NCBI GenBank assembly: GCA_046542255.1
Contig: JBKHBT010000007.1
Coordinates: 9,588-73,587 of the forward strand
Reading direction: 5' to 3'
DNA from: JBKHBT01 sp046542255
Lineage (GTDB): Bacteria > UBP14 > UBA6098 > JBKHBT01
DNA length: 64,000 nucleotides
Shown: positions 33,296 to 40,634 of the stretch, in pieces
How the letters are laid out: every line of letters begins with the position of its first letter
How positions within the stretch are numbered: position 1 is the first letter of the stretch
The notes under the pieces: generated by a model
What the model was told of the DNA's origin: nothing
The model's input: only the letters and a program-made list of their open reading frames with translations
Database searches by the model: none
Translations under genes and position numbers: made by a program

Positions 33296-35303
33296 ATTAG
33301 AAGTATGGATGAAAAGTATTAATCAATTAAATTTGATCATACCCAAATTTGGTTATATTCTTGATGAATTTTTCCACCCTTCCCACGGCTTTCAATCAAA
33401 ACCTGAAGATGGAAAATTTAGCATTATCAGTCATGCTCGTTGCATTGAGGCAAGCCATGCTTTAACACTCAACAGTGATTTAGATTACGCACAAGAAGAT
33501 GCACAGAAAATGATTGCCAATCTTTTTTTAAGTCAGCGTTGGACGACTGGAGAGTCAGAAAAAATGATCCAATATCCAATTTCTGTTGCGATACCTTCGC
33601 TATCTTACATAATTCACCTTGTTGATGATACTGATAAACTGACTGAATTAGTATCAAAGAACTTGGGTTCGTTAGTGGAATGGATTGAATATATTGAAAC
33701 CAAACGACTTTCTGATTCACCCTACGAAAGTGATCCTATGCTGCATGGGATGTTTTTATACCGTGTGCGTAAGGCATTTGCTGTTCTTGAGAGAGACTGG
33801 ATTTTTAAGTTAGCTAAGTTTAAAGATAAGAATCCAAACCCTAAAAAATATTTTGAAGACGTCCTAAGAAAACCAATCAAAACTCTTGACAAGTTTATTA
33901 AGGAGAGATTTTATTACTTTATTTCAATGTGTTCGGCAATTCCAATTAATGAGGAAGATGCTTTACAATTAGCATATTTGGTTTATTCTCTAGAGGAATA
34001 TTCAACATTTAGAAATGACGTACTGATTGAACATGCATTAGAGATAGCTTTGACAACCTTATTCAGAAAAGATAGTGTACCAAGACTTCAACTCCTTTAC
34101 AGGGACAATAAATTAAATATTTCAGGAACACCTATTGAGGTATTGACTTTACTTTCCAAAACTCGTTTGGTAAGAAGGCATTTTGACTGCTATTGGAATG
34201 CTTTTCATCTTGCATATGAGTGGTTAAAAGCAACACAAAGGGATGCAATTTTTAGTGATTCTTCGGTTCCTTGCTGGATGGCTGAACCATGGAGAGGTGT
34301 TGGTAAAGCAGAAGCATGGATAAATGCTGCTGTGATCGAATTTTTTACCTCATATAATGAAATGCTACATGAAGTATGCGCAAACGAAATAAATATTGAG
34401 TTTGGGGCTACCACAAGTCAACCCAAATTTCAGTGGAAGCAAATAATTGATTTTAAAGAATTCAAAAAAGAGTTAGAAACAGCTTTTTTCCCTTTAATAA
34501 AAGAAGATCTTAAAAAAAAAGGAAAATTAAGAAAAGCATCAATCATTCTATTTGGACCAGCTGGGACATCAAAAACTTCGATAGCTAAAGCAATTGCATA
34601 TGAACTTGGAATCCCATTTGTTGAACTTAAACCACATCACTTTGCTGAAGAAGGAACTGATGGTGTGATTCGCAGAGCAAAAGATGTTTTCAGATCATTA
34701 TTTGTAATGAGACGCTGTCTAGTTTTTTTTGATGAAATTGACGAACTTGTAGCTAGTAGAGATCGGGATGTTGAGCAAGAAAAAATTGGGCGGTTTATTA
34801 CCACAAGTGTATTACCGTGGTTTCAGGAACTTAGAGATTTAGCACAGATTGTATTCATAGTGGCGACAAACCATGTGGAAAACTTTGATCCTGCAATAAG
34901 AAGACCAGGACGCTTTGACTATGTACTTCCTATTGGTCCTCCAGATAGAAAAAGTAGAAAAGAACTTTTATTAAAGCTTTTAGAAGCCGATATCCCAGAT
35001 AAGAACTCACGTGATGAAATTATTAATATCCTTGATACGAAGGTTAATGAAATTAAGTATGCTGTCAAAATAAAAAATAATGATGACAATGAAAAAATTG
35101 AAAAGGTATCATGGGCAGTTACGATTGGAGAACTAGTCAGTATATCAGAAAGTATTGTCCGAGATCGTAATATGAATCCAAAGAAGAATGATTCCGCTAT
35201 CATCGAAAATGTAGTCGGCCGTTTTGCAAAAAAGCCGCTTATCCCACCTGAGGATATGGTTAATTTTAATGAACAGATTGAGAAATACAAATATCCATTA
35301 TAG
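33288..35303 (+). CDS. AAA+ ATPase with unrecognised N-terminal domain
   Basis: 671 aa. Residues ~415-570 form a classical AAA module: Walker A GPAGTSKT (423-430, with K429), Walker B VFFDEID (D482, E483), sensor-1 ATNH, and arginine finger RRPGRFD (538-544), closest to FtsH/p97/proteasomal ATPases. The Walker A has Ser where the usual GPPGTGKT has Gly. Residues 1-410 are mostly helical and match no domain I know. A striking patch, PCWMAEPWRGVGKAEAW (~331-347), looks conserved and functional. GGAGG precedes the ATG, and the gene overlaps the radical SAM gene by 8 bases, so both are co-translated. A remodelling role for the island is inferred. Confidence 0.85.
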   Translation: MNKLEVWMKSINQLNLIIPKFGYILDEFFHPSHGFQSKPEDGKFSIISHARCIEASHALTLNSDLDYAQEDAQKMIANLFLSQRWTTGESEKMIQYPISVAIPSLSYIIHLVDDTDKLTELVSKNLGSLVEWIEYIETKRLSDSPYESDPMLHGMFLYRVRKAFAVLERDWIFKLAKFKDKNPNPKKYFEDVLRKPIKTLDKFIKERFYYFISMCSAIPINEEDALQLAYLVYSLEEYSTFRNDVLIEHALEIALTTLFRKDSVPRLQLLYRDNKLNISGTPIEVLTLLSKTRLVRRHFDCYWNAFHLAYEWLKATQRDAIFSDSSVPCWMAEPWRGVGKAEAWINAAVIEFFTSYNEMLHEVCANEINIEFGATTSQPKFQWKQIIDFKEFKKELETAFFPLIKEDLKKKGKLRKASIILFGPAGTSKTSIAKAIAYELGIPFVELKPHHFAEEGTDGVIRRAKDVFRSLFVMRRCLVFFDEIDELVASRDRDVEQEKIGRFITTSVLPWFQELRDLAQIVFIVATNHVENFDPAIRRPGRFDYVLPIGPPDRKSRKELLLKLLEADIPDKNSRDEIINILDTKVNEIKYAVKIKNNDDNEKIEKVSWAVTIGELVSISESIVRDRNMNPKKNDSAIIENVVGRFAKKPLIPPEDMVNFNEQIEKYKYPL

Positions 35304-35371
35304 GCAAGAATGTCATCCACAGTTATCTTTAATTAAGATTTTTACATCACAAAGTTCAATTGAATAAATTA

Positions 35372-36256
35372 ATGGATATTGAAAAATTAATAGAGCGAAT
35401 AGTTGACCTTAAAGAGGATATCTCAGCACTAAAACAAATTGAGAAAGAAATACTAAAAAAATACAGTTTTGGTAATATTCATTATTCCCTTTTATTTGAT
35501 GCATTTCTCTCTGATCCTGTAGAATATTTTTCAAGGAAAGTTGGGTTAGAAAAGAATACATCGCTTCCCAAATTAACTAAAGCTATAAAGAATGATACCA
35601 ATAAGCAGAGAATTCTGAGCACAAGTATCAGCTCGCAATTGCGAAACCTCTATGAGGCCTGGGTTTTTGGAGGCATATTGAAAAATCTAGCAAGTTCGAT
35701 TATTGAACCAAGAGATTTATTCGGCACTTTAAAACTAAATGGTATTACGTCAAGTAGCAGCGCATCAATTATTGCAGGTATTGAGAGTAAAAATAAATTG
35801 GCTATTTTCTTAGATACCCCATTACCGCCAAAAGATTATGTTAGTGGGGAAAAATATAGATCACGTCCCGATCTAGGTATTTATTTGGTTAAATCGTTTG
35901 AAGGTGCACAACGCGATAAGTTTTCACCAACTTCAAATTATTTACAATTGATCGCTTTAATTGAATGTAAGGAATCAACAGTTTGGCCATGGACAAAAAA
36001 GAAAATAATAAATCCTTTAAATCCTATACCTGAAAAGATAGAAGTAAGCCACCTTGAAATGTTAATGTATTATGAGAAACTATATACACCGCCACTATTT
36101 TTTCTTTTATCAAGAGTTCAGACCCCCAAAAAAGCATTGAATACAATAAAAGAAACTAATATTAGATTTTTCGATAGCATAGGATATAATGAGACAGTAT
36201 TAGAAAAAGTATCAGATGAAATAAGAAGTATTGTGAATAATAAAAACGCGCTCTAA
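35372..36256 (+). CDS. Putative PD-(D/E)xK-type nuclease
   Basis: 294 aa from the ATG at 35372; a TTG twelve bases upstream is possible and neither start has a good ribosome-binding site. An N-terminal coiled helix (MDIEKLIERIVDLKEDISALKQ...) is followed by a fold with LYEAWVFGGIL (E95), then SRPDLGIYLV (D167), then LIALIECKES (E198, K200). Glu in an LYExW helix, a PD, and hydrophobic-E-x-K is the arrangement of PD-(D/E)xK nucleases of the McrC/DUF2357 and restriction-enzyme kind. DNA or RNA cleavage is inferred, not shown. It is the last gene of the cassette; the stop is within nine bases of the attC-like arm. Confidence 0.6.
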   Translation: MDIEKLIERIVDLKEDISALKQIEKEILKKYSFGNIHYSLLFDAFLSDPVEYFSRKVGLEKNTSLPKLTKAIKNDTNKQRILSTSISSQLRNLYEAWVFGGILKNLASSIIEPRDLFGTLKLNGITSSSSASIIAGIESKNKLAIFLDTPLPPKDYVSGEKYRSRPDLGIYLVKSFEGAQRDKFSPTSNYLQLIALIECKESTVWPWTKKKIINPLNPIPEKIEVSHLEMLMYYEKLYTPPLFFLLSRVQTPKKALNTIKETNIRFFDSIGYNETVLEKVSDEIRSIVNNKNAL

Positions 36257-36383
36257 CACGCAATAAAAAAAATAGGGCAGGAAGTGATAAATTTTAACTT
36301 TAAGATAAAAAATGAAAAGTTTTGGTTATATGTAAAAGAAAGGTTTCAAAATGCCCTACGTTTCTTATTGCCAACCGTTGTCA
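36248..36383 (+). repeat. attC-like recombination site (imperfect hairpin)
   Basis: The order is GCGCTCTAAC (36248-36257, R''-like), 2 bases, arm 36260-36279 beginning GCAATAAAA and ending TAGGGCA, a ~72-base middle, arm 36352-36371 beginning TGCCCTA and ending TTATTGC, 5 bases, then GTTGTCA (36377-36383, R'-like). The arms pair at 17 of 20 positions with mismatches inside, as in attC sites. Length from R'' to R' is about 133 bp, like long Vibrio-type attC. The R' lacks full GTTRRRY identity, but G plus the first bases of the cassette restores GTTAGAGCGC, which pairs perfectly with R''. Confidence 0.45.
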
Positions 36384-36503
36384 AATCAAAGCCAAATAAA
36401 TAAAAAATGCACTAGCTTATCTTAACCCTCTTCCTTAAAGCGAAAAATGAAGCAATATTCATCCCAGTTCAAAGCTTTACAACTACCCTCAAGATATATC
36501 AAA
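36384..36503. other. Short non-coding stretch right of the cassette
   Basis: AT-rich, no gene or clear second attC-like site recognised. It separates the cassette end from the toxin stop codon. Confidence 0.5.
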
Positions 36504-36818
36504 TCACCCCAAATCAAAAAGCTTCACCAATTTTGTTCTGATTTCACTCAAATCTGTAATTTCGCCTAATTTTCCAATAACTAGGCTTTTCTCGAGCGTT
36601 GCGATTTTGTTGAGTTTCAGCAGTGAAGGAAGCTTTAGGCCATTTATTTCATTTGGTTCGAGTTTAATTGAAAATTCATCATCCAAATGGAGATTTGAAG
36701 TAAAAAATGCCACGATTACATCATTATGCGATACTGCTAATACCAAAGCAGGCCGCATCTTAGAGCCAGTAAGGTCGGTAAAAGGAAATGGAAGCAGGAC
36801 AATATCTCCAAACATCAT
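36504..36818 (-). CDS. MazF/PemK-family toxin (type II toxin-antitoxin)
   Basis: 104 aa. The opening MFGDIVLLPFPFTDLTGSKMRPALVLA is the standard PemK/MazF start, with the Arg-Pro strand that contacts RNA. LLKLNKIATLEKSLVIGKLGEI matches the β-strand that carries the conserved Thr/Ser region. Such toxins cleave mRNA at short sequences. The ATG overlaps the antitoxin stop (TGATG); a second ATG three bases on is equally possible. Toxin-antitoxin pairs are common in integron arrays and genomic islands, and this one lies about 120 bases from the attC-like site, but in the opposite orientation to the cassette. Confidence 0.88.
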   Translation of the reverse strand: MMFGDIVLLPFPFTDLTGSKMRPALVLAVSHNDVIVAFFTSNLHLDDEFSIKLEPNEINGLKLPSLLKLNKIATLEKSLVIGKLGEITDLSEIRTKLVKLFDLG

Positions 36819-37036
36819 CAGTATTTTACCTTGAGATCAGATTCTGTATAGTTTTCTGGCTCATTTTCAAGGAAATCTAATGAAGAACTTGATAGTTTAT
36901 GAATTCCCTTTGTCATTAATTTATCTTCATATTTGCGATAGATAAACTGCGCAAAATCATTTACTTCTTTTATTTGAGCTTCGTCGAGGCTGTTTAAAAT
37001 ATCGATTGTATTAGAAATTATTTCACTTTTTGTCAT
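36818..37036 (-). CDS. Antitoxin of the MazF/PemK pair (DUF2281-like)
   Basis: 72 aa. The N-terminal part (IIDILNSLDEAQIKEVNDFAQFIYRKYED) is typical of small antitoxins of the DUF2281 kind, and the flexible acidic C-terminus (LDFLENEPENYTESDLKVKY) probably wraps the toxin. It is preceded by AGGAGG and overlaps the toxin start. A perfect 14-bp palindrome sits just upstream on the promoter, consistent with autoregulation, although the protein has no obvious separate DNA-binding domain. Confidence 0.78.
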   Translation of the reverse strand: MTKSEIISNTIDILNSLDEAQIKEVNDFAQFIYRKYEDKLMTKGIHKLSSSSLDFLENEPENYTESDLKVKY

Positions 37037-37050
37037 ATTTCCTCCTGACT

Positions 37051-37081
37051 ATTAATATATTAATCAGTAAGTAAATTTCAA
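37051..37081 (-). promoter_or_regulatory. Promoter with palindromic operator of the toxin-antitoxin pair
   Basis: On the minus strand TTGAAA (37081-37076), a 16-base spacer and TATATT (37059-37054). The perfect palindrome ATTAATATATTAAT (37051-37064) covers the -10 box. AT-only palindromes arise by chance in AT-rich DNA, so this is tentative. Confidence 0.4.
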
Positions 37082-37347
37082 GCTTATAAAAGATTTTATA
37101 TCAAAAACATGTTTCATTTCAGTTCGAAGCTATTCATCACAAAACATTTTACGCAACAGAAACCGGGCAGTTATCAGGCTTAGCAATAGGGATTGGCGGC
37201 ATATAATATTGTAATCCACCGCTTTAAAGCAAAGAAATCTCCCTAACATCCGAAGCTAAAATCCAATAGCCGAGTATCGCCTGAATGGTTTGAGTTTTTC
37301 GGTTGTTTATCATGAGATATTTACTTTATAGATCTGTTCAACCTAAC
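37082..37347. other. Non-coding stretch between antitoxin and nitroreductase
   Basis: No open frame of useful length and no clear hairpin. Several short in-frame stretches interrupted by stops suggest a decayed gene, but I could not identify it. Confidence 0.4.
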
Positions 37348-37914
37348 TCAACCTTTTATATCAAATTTATCAATACTCGCAAATTCTGTGAATTCTTTCC
37401 TTGGTGGACGTTCTTTCTCGTCATTTACCTGTTTGTCTGAGAGATTGTCGTGGTCTTTGTAATCGCCGTGTTTACCTACATTTATCAGTGTGATTACGTC
37501 GTATTCTTCCGGGATATCGAGTATTTCACGGACTTTGTCTTTTTTATATCCTGCGATAGCATGTGCCACAAGGCCCATTTCAGTTGCTTTTAGCATCATA
37601 ATTCCGACAGACATACCGACATCGAATTTATAATAGTCCATACCTTTGACAGAACAATCGAGGTCTTTTTTCGAGATGACTGCAATTATCATTGATGCAT
37701 CATAGGTCCATTCATTGCCTTTCATCATTGCATCACGCATCTTCTCGAGCATTTCCTTCGACTGGACAAAAACAAATCTCCAGGGCTGATTATTAAAGCA
37801 TGACGGTGCCATCTTTGCAGAATTGGCCAGCCTATGGATCATGTCCTTCGTTATTTCAATTGGTTCCAAAGCCCGGTAAGAACGTCTTTTCTCAATTAAT
37901 TCATCAATTTTCAT
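37348..37914 (-). CDS. Nitroreductase family FMN protein
   Basis: 188 aa with the family opening IDELIEKRRSYRALEPIEITKDMI (FMN-binding Arg/Ser), the segment SAKMAPSCFNNQPWRFVFVQ, and a GLVAHAIAGYKKDKVREIL motif late in the protein. It should be an FMN-dependent NAD(P)H oxidoreductase; the substrate (quinone, nitro compound or other) is unknown. It is 20 bases downstream of the SufB/D gene and is the last gene of the peroxiredoxin/Suf operon, suggesting a link to redox stress. Confidence 0.88.
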   Translation of the reverse strand: MKIDELIEKRRSYRALEPIEITKDMIHRLANSAKMAPSCFNNQPWRFVFVQSKEMLEKMRDAMMKGNEWTYDASMIIAVISKKDLDCSVKGMDYYKFDVGMSVGIMMLKATEMGLVAHAIAGYKKDKVREILDIPEEYDVITLINVGKHGDYKDHDNLSDKQVNDEKERPPRKEFTEFASIDKFDIKG

Positions 37915-37934
37915 TCTAATCTTTCTTCTATAAT

Positions 37935-38888
37935 TTAACTTAACAGACCTTCGATAATAAGCTCGGATGCTTCATCCTCATCCAGGCCACGAGACATAAG
38001 CGTTTCGAGCTGTTTATTGTCAACGGAGCCGATTGCTGCTTCATGTGTGATATGAGCCTTCGGATTCTGCACATCGACAATAGGAATTGCCATAGCCGTT
38101 GCATTATCTTTGACGATTTCTTTACAATCGACATGTCCACGAGAATAAGCACCGGTGGCAGTCATAGTATTTTTGATTTCGGCCCGGGCATTATCACGAA
38201 CAGCAATCTTAGAAGTAAGGACACCGCGAGAACGCTCGCCTGCCAGATGTCCGATTTCATTTATCTTGATGACATCATCGCCTTTGCCGCTGATTTTGGC
38301 TAGCATATCGATAAGGCCATTTTTGGCGGCTGTGGCTTCGTATTCCATATCGATCAAACCAACGCGCCCTTTTATGAGATCGAATTCTGTCTTGAAACTG
38401 GAATTTTCGCCAATATCAATTTTTGCTTTCGCTATGACTTTGACACCGCCATGTTTACCATGTACATGCTTTTCGAGATAGCTATAATTGGCATTTTTGC
38501 CAAGTTTAATTTTGGCATCCATAATATGCTCGACATCTTCGGAATTAGCAAAAACGCAATGTGCTAAAATGCCGATGGATGCACCGTCATTTATATTCAC
38601 ATCGAGATTTATCTTTTGAATGCCACTTTTGGGTAGCATTCCAAAGCAGATATGCACTTTTTTCTGGATTTTTACACCTTCATCGACAGAAATTTTTGCA
38701 TTGATACCATCCTCGACTTCTTCTACATCGACATTTAATCCCGGGACAGCGGTTAGGCCCAGTACTTTATTATGATTAACAACAATATGCGCCGCATCTG
38801 GATCGTGGAGTATGGAAGCATCTGTGTCTGTTTCATTGTAGAGTGCAGTCATTTTTTGTTGATCGCTGAGTTTCCTGAGGTCTTTCAT
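37935..38888 (-). CDS. SufB/SufD-like Fe-S cluster scaffold (SMS-type SufB)
   Basis: 317 aa, shorter than SufB (~470) and SufD (~420), matching the minimal single SufBD protein of archaea and anaerobes. The right-handed β-helix is visible as alternating strands (GASIGILAHCVFANSEDVEHIMDAKI), and the C-terminal DPKAHITHEAAIGSVDNKQLETLMSRGLDEDEASELIIEGLLS-type helices match SufB/SufD (conserved His, Glu and Asp near HEAAIGSVD). Its four-base overlap with sufC shows they form one complex. No SufS, SufE, SufU or SufD is present, as in the SUF-like minimal system. Confidence 0.88.
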   Translation of the reverse strand: MKDLRKLSDQQKMTALYNETDTDASILHDPDAAHIVVNHNKVLGLTAVPGLNVDVEEVEDGINAKISVDEGVKIQKKVHICFGMLPKSGIQKINLDVNINDGASIGILAHCVFANSEDVEHIMDAKIKLGKNANYSYLEKHVHGKHGGVKVIAKAKIDIGENSSFKTEFDLIKGRVGLIDMEYEATAAKNGLIDMLAKISGKGDDVIKINEIGHLAGERSRGVLTSKIAVRDNARAEIKNTMTATGAYSRGHVDCKEIVKDNATAMAIPIVDVQNPKAHITHEAAIGSVDNKQLETLMSRGLDEDEASELIIEGLLS

Positions 38889-39628
38889 GCCGCACCTCCT
38901 ATGAATTCATCATCCGGCTGGTTTTTGTGATCGCAGGGTTTGCACTTTTGTCCAAAATCTACCATGATTTTATCGACATTGCCTTTTTCCATTAGCTTTC
39001 CATTGCAAAGGAGAAAAGCATGTTCAGCCTGTTTCAAAACAGCTTCGGAATGGGTGATAAGAAGTACAGTAGCACCCATTTCTTTTAGAATACCAACAGC
39101 ATCGAAAATTCTATGAATAGATTCGATATCAATACCGGAATCAGGCTCATCGAGAATAGCTAATTTGGGCTCCATTGCCAGGATCGATGCCAGCTCGACT
39201 TTCTTTCTCTCGCCACCGGAAAGGGTCTTATCAACAGCCCGGAAAAGGTATTTATCAGGACTAAGCCCAACCTGCTCCAGAGCTTTTTTTATTCCCTCTT
39301 TGGTTTTGTCTTTGGCTCCAGATTTAATAAAAGAGAAGACCGATAGCCCTTCGAATCTGGCAGGCTCCTGCCATGCCATTGTAATTCCCATGCGGCTTCT
39401 TTTATCTATATCCAATTTTTTCAATGATTTGCCATTGAATAAAATATCTCCTTCAAAATCACGGTAGCCGGAAAGACCCATTATCGTATTTGCAAGAGTA
39501 GATTTTCCAGCACCATTTATACCAACAACGGCATGTACATGGCCTTCCCAAAAATCGATAGTCAGGTCATCGAGAATTTTCTTGCCGCCAAGCTCGAGTG
39601 ATAGATTATTGATTTCCAATATACCCAT
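38885..39628 (-). CDS. sufC: Fe-S cluster assembly ATPase SufC
   Basis: 247-aa ABC ATPase that powers cluster assembly on SufB. Walker A GINGAGKST (36-44), signature LSGGERKKVELASILAMEPKLAILDEPDSGIDIES, and an H-loop (LLITHSEA) are all present. A C-terminal tail contains CKPC (C229, C232), which is not part of standard SufC and might bind a metal or a cluster. It is the middle gene of the stress operon, 30 bases after the PrxQ-like gene. Confidence 0.93.
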   Translation of the reverse strand: MGILEINNLSLELGGKKILDDLTIDFWEGHVHAVVGINGAGKSTLANTIMGLSGYRDFEGDILFNGKSLKKLDIDKRSRMGITMAWQEPARFEGLSVFSFIKSGAKDKTKEGIKKALEQVGLSPDKYLFRAVDKTLSGGERKKVELASILAMEPKLAILDEPDSGIDIESIHRIFDAVGILKEMGATVLLITHSEAVLKQAEHAFLLCNGKLMEKGNVDKIMVDFGQKCKPCDHKNQPDDEFIGGAA

Positions 39629-39658
39629 TTGTATCCTTTTCTTGTAATATATTGTTGT

Positions 39659-40126
39659 TTAGGCAATTAGTTCTTTTAGTTCATTTAATACTTTATCTAC
39701 ATGACCTTTAACTTTTACTTTATCGTAAGTTTTAACGATGTTTCTATCAGGTGAAATTATATAAGTGCTTCTCACAACACCCATTTTCTCATTACCACGG
39801 CTTTTCTTAAGTTGCCATGAACCATAGTCTTTAAGAACTTTCTTTTCTTCCTTATCCGAAAGCAAAATGATTTCGAGATCATGTTTGTCAATAAAACTTG
39901 AAATAGCTTTTAGTGAATCCGGCGAGATGCCAATAATTACTGCACCAAGCTGCTCGAATTCATCCTTCATTTCGGTAAAACCGAGAGCTTCTTTAGTGCA
40001 ACCACTGGTATTGGCTCTGGGATAGCTATACAAAATTACCCACTTGCCCTCAAAATCTGAAAGGCAAACTTCATTTTGATTGTGATCAGGCAAGCAAAAT
40101 TCTGGCGCTTTTTTTATATCTGCCAT
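39659..40126 (-). CDS. bcp: Thioredoxin-dependent peroxiredoxin, Bcp/PrxQ type
   Basis: 155 aa. The peroxidatic motif PRANTSGC (PxxxTxxC) gives C43 in SYPRANTSGCTKEALGF. In E. coli Bcp the resolving Cys lies five residues later; here that position is Leu, so it is either a 1-Cys enzyme or uses another Cys (C11 or C20). The rest, with VVRSTYIISPDRNIV near the C-terminus, is typical. It reduces peroxides using thioredoxin. Nine bases separate it from the preceding peroxiredoxin gene. Confidence 0.9.
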   Translation of the reverse strand: MADIKKAPEFCLPDHNQNEVCLSDFEGKWVILYSYPRANTSGCTKEALGFTEMKDEFEQLGAVIIGISPDSLKAISSFIDKHDLEIILLSDKEEKKVLKDYGSWQLKKSRGNEKMGVVRSTYIISPDRNIVKTYDKVKVKGHVDKVLNELKELIA

Positions 40127-40135
40127 CTTAGCACC

Positions 40136-40600
40136 TCACAAATTTTCAATCATATCCATGAATTCGTCAAAATCAGGCTGTTCTTTAATATTATATTTTT
40201 TTATCAAAAGGACTTTGCCTTTATCATCGAGCAATATATTGATCCTTTTGGAGAAACCAAATTCTTCGCTGAAGATTCCAAGATCTTTGGCCAATTTACC
40301 ATGAGGCCAGAAATCGCAGAGAAGGGATAGTTTTTCTACCTTCATATTATCTGCCCATGCCTTTTTGCACGGAGTATGGTCGATACTTGCTCCGAGTGGG
40401 ACAATATCTTTAGCCATAAAATTTTGAAATCTTTTTTCGATGTCTTGCATCTGCTTGGTACATACGCCTGTCCAGGCGAGAGGATGCCAACTTAGCAATA
40501 TTCTTTTACCTTTGAAATCAGAAAGCTTGACCATTTTGTCATTTTGATCCTTGAGTGCAAAACCATCAATTTTGTCGCCAACTTTAATCTGTCCCATCAA
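40136..40600 (-). CDS. Peroxiredoxin (AhpC/TSA family)
   Basis: 154 aa. The opening GDKIDGFALKDQNDKMVKLSDFKGKRILLSWHPLAWTGVCTKQM contains the PxxWTxxC peroxidatic site. Other Cys residues (HTPCKKAW, SLLCDFWPHG) are candidate resolving partners. The segment RINILLDDKGKVLLIKKYNI matches the C-terminal β-strands. It is the first gene of the operon and directly downstream of a promoter covered by a PerR-box-like palindrome. It differs from the next gene's Bcp type, so the pair is probably not a recent duplication. Confidence 0.88.
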   Translation of the reverse strand: MMGQIKVGDKIDGFALKDQNDKMVKLSDFKGKRILLSWHPLAWTGVCTKQMQDIEKRFQNFMAKDIVPLGASIDHTPCKKAWADNMKVEKLSLLCDFWPHGKLAKDLGIFSEEFGFSKRINILLDDKGKVLLIKKYNIKEQPDFDEFMDMIENL

Positions 40601-40634
40601 TTACTCCTTTTATAACATTTTCAATCACTTATTG

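Larger units (their letters stand above)
31618..36377 (+). mobile_element. Integron-cassette-like unit carrying four genes
   Basis: The unit starts at G|TTAGAGCGC (the G is 31617) and ends with an attC-like hairpin closing at G|TTGTCA (the G is 36377). The first bases, TTAGAGCGC, are the exact inverse of GCGCTCTAA just before the hairpin at 36248-36256. In integron cassettes this relation arises because the two ends form one attC site in the circular form. No target-site duplication is visible and no integrase gene lies in the window. Genes inside use more ATT/AAT-type codons and fewer of the ATC/TCG-rich codons seen around them (visual impression), which supports import. A 4.8-kb, four-gene cassette would be unusually large. 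Confidence 0.42.

Noticed and set aside
31617..36257. The 10-bp inverted repeats as transposon ends
   Set aside because: No target-site duplication flanks them, no transposase is present, and the hairpin beyond the right repeat is better explained by an attC-like site.
37082..37347. A decayed gene between the antitoxin and nitroreductase
   Set aside because: Short broken frames are present, but none gave a recognisable protein, so no pseudogene is called.
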